Source of the DNA: Chloroflexi bacterium RBG_13_51_52
Lineage (GTDB): Bacteria; Chloroflexota; Dehalococcoidia; Dehalococcoidales; RBG-16-60-22
NCBI GenBank assembly: GCA_001796525.1
Contig: MGMT01000004.1
Coordinates: 1 to 22,631 of the forward strand
Reading direction: 5' to 3'
Length of the DNA stretch: 22,631 bases
A program made the position numbers and the translations under genes. Below the pieces are notes generated by a model. That model was given only the letters and a program-made list of their open reading frames with translations, had not been told where the DNA came from and ran no database searches. Shown here piece after piece: positions 18,793 to 22,631 of the stretch. Numbering within the stretch: position 1 is the stretch's first letter; each line of letters opens with the position of its first letter.

Positions 18793-19908
18793 TTATTCGT
18801 AGAGCTTGCGCACAATGAGACGAAAAGCAGCGTCTTCAAACATATCGGAGTTATCGCTGAAAATATCGATGCTGCCGATGGGACTGCGCTTCATAAGGGG
18901 GGTAATAGAGGGGTCTTTAATTTTATCAAGAATAGCCGTCTTGAATTTATCACCATTGATTATCTTGAATGGGCGACCCCAGAACGGCGACACTTCCGTT
19001 GGCAGGTAATCGGTAATCCCAAGAGCATTGTGCATTTCCGCCAATATTTTATACGCGACCGAGAGGTGTTTTTCCCGCTCCTGCCAGGATTTAGCATTCA
19101 ATATTTCTGTTAAAACAGGCCCCAGATTTTTAGCAGATTTCAGCAGGGAAAAAGCCTTACCGAACCACTTGGCATAAGGGGGATACTCCTTCTCCATTAA
19201 GAAAGCCAGCCGCATAATATCGCTGGCCAGTCTAGAAGTAATAATGGCAGAGCCGTTTTCATCGCCCGCTATGCCGGCCCGACCCATCAAGTGCTCTTCC
19301 TGACCGATTCTAGCCCAGACCGATGCAAGTATAAAGAGCCAGATATCATACGGATACCAGGAAAAGCGTTCTCGGATTGCGTCCAGTCCCAAGTCATCAT
19401 GGAAAACCTTGCCAGCATAGACGGAACGCAATTTATGCTGCGGTAGTGTCAGCCAGTCGATAGTTCCCAACTCCTTATCAATTTCAATCCCCAGGTAATC
19501 AGCGAAAAAACCGGCAATTGTAAATATTTCCACACGGTGATTGACAGCTCCCGCAGTACCGGGGCGCATAATTTGAGTACCGTTGTCTTCCGGGTCAGGC
19601 TCCGAGAAATTAGTAGAGTATCCACGATATACCACCGGAAGCTTACGGCTAAGGACATTCCGTATTGAATCTCTTTTAGAAGCAAAGTCATCTAGATCCA
19701 GGAACAGCATCACCCGCGGGCCCCAGTTATGATCGACGGACATTTCGGTATCGAAGCCCAGCACTTCGGACCCGCTGCCGATGAGAGCAGCGGAGTATTT
19801 CAAATCCGGAAAGCCGGCTTCCAAGATGGGTTTTACTTCATCACGAAAAAATCCCTCAGCCAGTATCAAGCCCGGTATAAAGGGAGGTCGTTTTGGCTGG
19901 TCGTTCAT
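18793..19908 (-). CDS. DUF4037 family nucleotidyltransferase-like protein
   Basis: 371 residues. The N-terminal region carries the family pattern GSGSEVLGFDTEMSVDHNWGP (44-64, split here as GSGSEVLGFD + TEMSVDHNWGP), followed by VMLFLDLDDF. This resembles the Gly-Ser and Asp-x-Asp arrangement of nucleotidyltransferases of the Pol-beta fold. The all-helical remainder (about 170-371) fits the DUF4037 C-terminal domain. No substrate is known to me; aminoglycoside-type or tRNA-type activity cannot be claimed. An extended -10 promoter lies 48 bp upstream in the region shared with the divergent enolase-superfamily gene. The ribosome site is weak. The gene stands alone on its strand. Confidence 0.85.
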   Translation of the reverse strand: MNDQPKRPPFIPGLILAEGFFRDEVKPILEAGFPDLKYSAALIGSGSEVLGFDTEMSVDHNWGPRVMLFLDLDDFASKRDSIRNVLSRKLPVVYRGYSTNFSEPDPEDNGTQIMRPGTAGAVNHRVEIFTIAGFFADYLGIEIDKELGTIDWLTLPQHKLRSVYAGKVFHDDLGLDAIRERFSWYPYDIWLFILASVWARIGQEEHLMGRAGIAGDENGSAIITSRLASDIMRLAFLMEKEYPPYAKWFGKAFSLLKSAKNLGPVLTEILNAKSWQEREKHLSVAYKILAEMHNALGITDYLPTEVSPFWGRPFKIINGDKFKTAILDKIKDPSITPLMKRSPIGSIDIFSDNSDMFEDAAFRLIVRKLYE

Positions 19909-19955
19909 TATCTGTAATAAGCCTTTTCAATTCAATTTCCACATAGAACTCCATG

Positions 19956-19964
19956 ATTATAGCA
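19956..19964 (-). promoter_or_regulatory. Extended -10 promoter for the DUF4037 gene
   Basis: TGCTATAAT on the minus strand (19964-19956), without a clear -35. The transcript should start near 19949, giving a leader of about 41 nt. Confidence 0.5.
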
Positions 19965-19975
19965 TATTCCACAGT

Positions 19976-20005
19976 TTGACTTATCGGCGTAATTGGTGCT
20001 ATATA
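19976..20005 (+). promoter_or_regulatory. Promoter for the MLE-MmgE/PrpD pair
   Basis: -35 TTGACT (19976-19981), 18-bp spacer, -10 TATATA (20000-20005). It lies back to back with the DUF4037 promoter in a 148-bp intergenic region. The start near 20012 leaves a 45-nt leader. Confidence 0.65.
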
Positions 20006-20056
20006 GAAATAGCGTCCGCAAAGCACAATTATCAGTCTATATCCGGAGGAAATCAG

Positions 20057-21229
20057 ATGAAAATCACCATGATAGAGTGCATTCCCGTTTCCCTGAAATT
20101 CGCCAAGCCGGTGGTAATGTCCGGCGGGGCGGAAGCCGCGTCCCACAGCGTTATCGTGAAAATACACACAGATGAAGGCATCACGGGCATCGGCGAGAGC
20201 GGTGGCACTTCTCTATGGTACATGGGCGAGAGCCAGGACTCGATTATGTCAAATATTACCAATATATTCGCGCCGCAGATACTGCTCGGGGAAGACCCTT
20301 TCAACATCGAGAAAATCGTGGCGAGGATGGATAAAGCCGCCCGCGCCAATAACCAGTCGAAAGCGGTCGTAGATTACGCGCTGCACGACCTGATGGGCAA
20401 GGCGTTGGGTGTGCCGGTCTACAAGCTGCTCGGCGGGCTGTCCAATCCCAGGATAGCGCTGGCTTTCGTGATGTCCTCCGGCACGGCGGCAGAGGTGGGA
20501 GTGGAAGGCAAGAAACTGGTGAAAGCCGGATTTAAGGGTCTGAAGCTGAAAGTAGGCGCTCGCACGCCGGACGAAGACATCGAGCTGGTGGCGGCTTTAA
20601 GGGAGGCGGTGGGCAACAAGATAAAGATAATGATCGACGCCAACGGCGGGTGGCTTTACCACCAGGCGCTTTACGTACTGCAAAGAGTGGCAAAATACAA
20701 TGTATATGTAGCGGAGCAGCCGGTGCCGTGGTGGGATATCGACGGGCTGGCGAGACTGCGACGCAAGGTGGATGTGCCGGTCTTTCCCGACGAGTCCGCC
20801 GCCGAGCTCAACGACCTGATTAAAATCATCGAAAAGGAAGCGGCGGACGGACTATTCCTCAAGGTGCCTAAAGCCGGCGGGATATTGAAATCAAGGAAAT
20901 GGGTGGCGATAGCGCAGGCGGCTAATTTGCCGGTAATGTGCGGCTGTATGATAGACTCCGGCATCGGGGCGGCATCAACGGCGCACTTTTTAGCGGCGAC
21001 GGAGTGGATGGGGAAAATTGAGCAGGAAGCCATCGGGCCGCTGAACCTCTACAATATCCCGGACACGGTCAGCACGCCGCTCAAAGACGACCTCGCAGTG
21101 AAAGTGCCGCGCTACGAGAACGGTTTTCTCTATCCGCCGGAGGGGGTCGGCATGGGGGTGGAACTGAACGAAGACGCCGTGAAGAAGCTCGCCACGCCCG
21201 GTAAAAGTCCGACGATAGTAGGAAAGTAA
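20057..21229 (+). CDS. Enolase-superfamily enzyme, muconate-lactonizing (MLE) subgroup
   Basis: 390 residues. The barrel has the MLE-type catalytic set: Lys163-x-Lys165 (GLKLKVG), metal ligands Asp194 (MIDANGGW), Glu220 (VAEQPVPWW) and Asp245 (FPDESAAE), and Lys269 on the opposite face (LFLKVPKAGG). These enzymes abstract a proton next to a carboxylate to give a Mg-stabilised enolate; cycloisomerase, dipeptide epimerase, racemase and acyl-succinate synthase members share this set, so the substrate is open. I chose the ATG at 20057 because GGAGG (20045-20049) lies 7 nt upstream; the open frame extends to 19781 without a supported start. The MmgE/PrpD gene follows after 14 bp, pointing to a shared catabolic path for a carboxylic acid. 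Confidence 0.9.
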   Translation: MKITMIECIPVSLKFAKPVVMSGGAEAASHSVIVKIHTDEGITGIGESGGTSLWYMGESQDSIMSNITNIFAPQILLGEDPFNIEKIVARMDKAARANNQSKAVVDYALHDLMGKALGVPVYKLLGGLSNPRIALAFVMSSGTAAEVGVEGKKLVKAGFKGLKLKVGARTPDEDIELVAALREAVGNKIKIMIDANGGWLYHQALYVLQRVAKYNVYVAEQPVPWWDIDGLARLRRKVDVPVFPDESAAELNDLIKIIEKEAADGLFLKVPKAGGILKSRKWVAIAQAANLPVMCGCMIDSGIGAASTAHFLAATEWMGKIEQEAIGPLNLYNIPDTVSTPLKDDLAVKVPRYENGFLYPPEGVGMGVELNEDAVKKLATPGKSPTIVGK

Positions 21230-21243
21230 GGGTTAGGTTATAA

Positions 21244-22631
21244 ATGAGTAAAGCAACGGAAGCCACAGCTATCGAAAGAATAGTCGCCAATATTCTGGAT
21301 ACGAGATTTGAAAGCTTCGATAAAGACACGCTGGAAGCCACTAAATACCGCATCATCGATACGCTGGGCTGTTTGATAGGCGGCTCGACCGACACGGGGA
21401 ACACAGAACTGGCGAATCTGCTTCGGGAAAACGGGAGCAAAAAAGAAGCCACGATTCTGGTGCACGGGGGCAAGGTGCCGGCGGGCGAAGCGGCGCTAAT
21501 TAACTGCGCCATGGCGCGCTCTTTCGACTTCGAGCCCGTGAGCCCGCTGGTGGACGGGGTAAGCTGTCCGGGGCATATCAGCGGTACGACAGTACCTACG
21601 GCGGTGAGTATGGCCGAGGCGACCAACGCCAGCGGCAAGGAAATGATAACCGCCCTGCTCATCGGCGATGATATTGCCTCGCGGATGCTGGCGGCATCCG
21701 GCTTCGGTTTTTCTTTAGGCTGGGACGGCACCGGCACGGTCAATGCCTTCGGGTCGGCGGCGATTGCGGGGCGGCTTTTGGGCTTGAATAAAACACAACT
21801 AAGGAACGCCATGGGTATCGTGCTCAATCAAATCGGTAGCACCTTCCAGATAATCTGGGACGGCACGATAGCTTTCAAGCTGCCGCAGGGGCTTTCGGGA
21901 CGGGCGGGAATATTTTCCGCCCAGCTGGCTAAAGCGGGCTGGACGGGACCGGAGGACGCTCTTCTAAGCAAATTCGGGTACTATAAAATGTTTACCGAGG
22001 GCTGCCAGAAGCCGCAGGCGCTGACCGATAACCTCGGCAGGAACTATTATTATGACGGCACGATAAAGCCATACCCGTGCTGCCGCATCCCCCACGCCGC
22101 TATCGACTGCGCGCTGGCGCTGGTAAAAAAAGACGGCATTAAAGCGGATGATGTTGATTCAGTCAATCTTGACCTGGCACAGGGGGGCATCGACCATATC
22201 TGCGGGAGCCCTTTTAAAATAGGGGCTTTCCCGCACGGCAACGCGGCTTTCAGCTACGAATATGTGACGGCGACGGCATTTCTCTTCGGCAGCGTGAAGC
22301 CGGAGCACTTTACCGAGCAAGCGATAAAAAATCCGCAGGTAGCCGACTTCATCAAGAAAATAAAGCTAACATCGGTGAAAGACGTGGAATTTGAGAAAGC
22401 GAGGGTGACGGTAACTCTTAAAGACGGGCGGAAGCTCACCGAAACCGTCACTAAAGTAAAGGGCGACCCACAAAGCAACCCGATGACCCACGAGGATATA
22501 GTAGCCAAGTTCTGGACAAACGTGTATTTTTCCGGAAAAATCAGCAAAAAGAAAGCCGCGGAACTGCTGGAAAAGCTGCTGAACCTGGAAAAAGTGGACA
22601 GCGTCAGGAAGCTGATACCGCTTTTAGTCGC
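21244..22631 (+). CDS. MmgE/PrpD family protein (3' end beyond the window)
   Basis: 462 codons are present without a stop; the family is usually about 450-470 residues, so only a few are missing. The N-terminal MmgE/PrpD helical domain is recognisable (RIIDTLGCLIGG near 37-48; INCAMARSFDFEPV; CPGHISGTTVPTAVSMAEA; NAMGIVLNQIGST), as is the C-terminal domain (KPYPCCRIPHAAID; GSPFKIGAFPHGNAAFSY). Members include 2-methylcitrate dehydratase (PrpD), cis-aconitate decarboxylase and iminodisuccinate epimerase, so the reaction is open. The ATG at 21244 follows the MLE-type gene by 14 bp and has only a weak ribosome site, so coupling to the upstream gene is likely. Confidence 0.9.
   Translation, partial: MSKATEATAIERIVANILDTRFESFDKDTLEATKYRIIDTLGCLIGGSTDTGNTELANLLRENGSKKEATILVHGGKVPAGEAALINCAMARSFDFEPVSPLVDGVSCPGHISGTTVPTAVSMAEATNASGKEMITALLIGDDIASRMLAASGFGFSLGWDGTGTVNAFGSAAIAGRLLGLNKTQLRNAMGIVLNQIGSTFQIIWDGTIAFKLPQGLSGRAGIFSAQLAKAGWTGPEDALLSKFGYYKMFTEGCQKPQALTDNLGRNYYYDGTIKPYPCCRIPHAAIDCALALVKKDGIKADDVDSVNLDLAQGGIDHICGSPFKIGAFPHGNAAFSYEYVTATAFLFGSVKPEHFTEQAIKNPQVADFIKKIKLTSVKDVEFEKARVTVTLKDGRKLTETVTKVKGDPQSNPMTHEDIVAKFWTNVYFSGKISKKKAAELLEKLLNLEKVDSVRKLIPLLV

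Noticed and set aside
19781..20056. N-terminal extension of the MLE-type gene
   Set aside because: Covers the divergent DUF4037 start and both promoters, and has no ribosome site; GGAGG precedes the ATG at 20057.
21081..21827. 248-codon minus-strand frame, Ser/Ala/Pro-rich
   Set aside because: Opposite the MLE-type and MmgE/PrpD genes, low-complexity composition, no ribosome site.

Overview
The window looks like a piece of an anaerobic bacterial chromosome, most likely a Chloroflexota/Dehalococcoidia-type organism. This is inferred from gene content, not proven. The pointers are large Asp-box (BNR) cell-surface proteins held by one C-terminal membrane helix, desulforedoxin-like iron proteins, ferredoxins, and an MLE + MmgE/PrpD gene pair. 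Most genes are GC-rich; positions ~110-1011 are strikingly AT-rich and look acquired. No tRNA, rRNA, CRISPR array or transposase was found.

Layout. 1-1011: the tail of an unidentified gene, then an AT-rich two-gene module whose second gene (membrane-anchored, unknown) is split by a -1 frame change lying exactly on a U UUA AAC heptamer. 1020-2213: pyrK, then two tandem 39- and 47-residue desulforedoxin-like proteins behind a perfect TTGACA-N18-TATAAT promoter. 2298-6037 (minus strand): nudix hydrolase, cupin, bifunctional ppGpp synthetase/hydrolase (rel) with its own promoter, and rpsT with a KAE-rich tail. 6159-7415: hisS. 7416-7793: no ordinary gene, but a strong promoter and a ~230-nt structured leader, with a perfect Shine-Dalgarno in front of an AUG-UAA start-stop and two long crossing helices. 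7794-11048: a 1084-residue Asp-box surface protein, then a strong terminator. 11234-12493 (minus): a moeA-like gene. 12606-15731: a second Asp-box surface protein of the same architecture, interrupted by one in-frame TAG and possibly translated leaderless. 15880-16531 (minus): three tiny membrane-protein genes, two of them a 193-bp tandem duplication. 16773-17534: 4-oxalocrotonate tautomerase-like protein and an FMN flavoprotein. 17531-18669 (minus): a redox mini-operon (zinc-ribbon protein, Cys-rich peptide, ferredoxin) with a CRP/FNR-like site near -42. 18793-19908 (minus): DUF4037 nucleotidyltransferase-like protein. 20057-22631: enolase-superfamily enzyme followed by MmgE/PrpD, which runs off the window.

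How the genes work together. Housekeeping genes (pyrK, rel, rpsT, hisS, moeA-like) are interleaved with envelope genes (two Asp-box proteins, three micro membrane proteins) and small redox modules. The two Asp-box proteins flank moeA and probably form or decorate the cell surface; the first has the promoter strength and long leader expected of an abundant S-layer-like protein. The least explained parts are the leader at 7566-7793, the duplicated 51-residue membrane proteins, the frameshifted membrane protein, and the interrupted surface protein.
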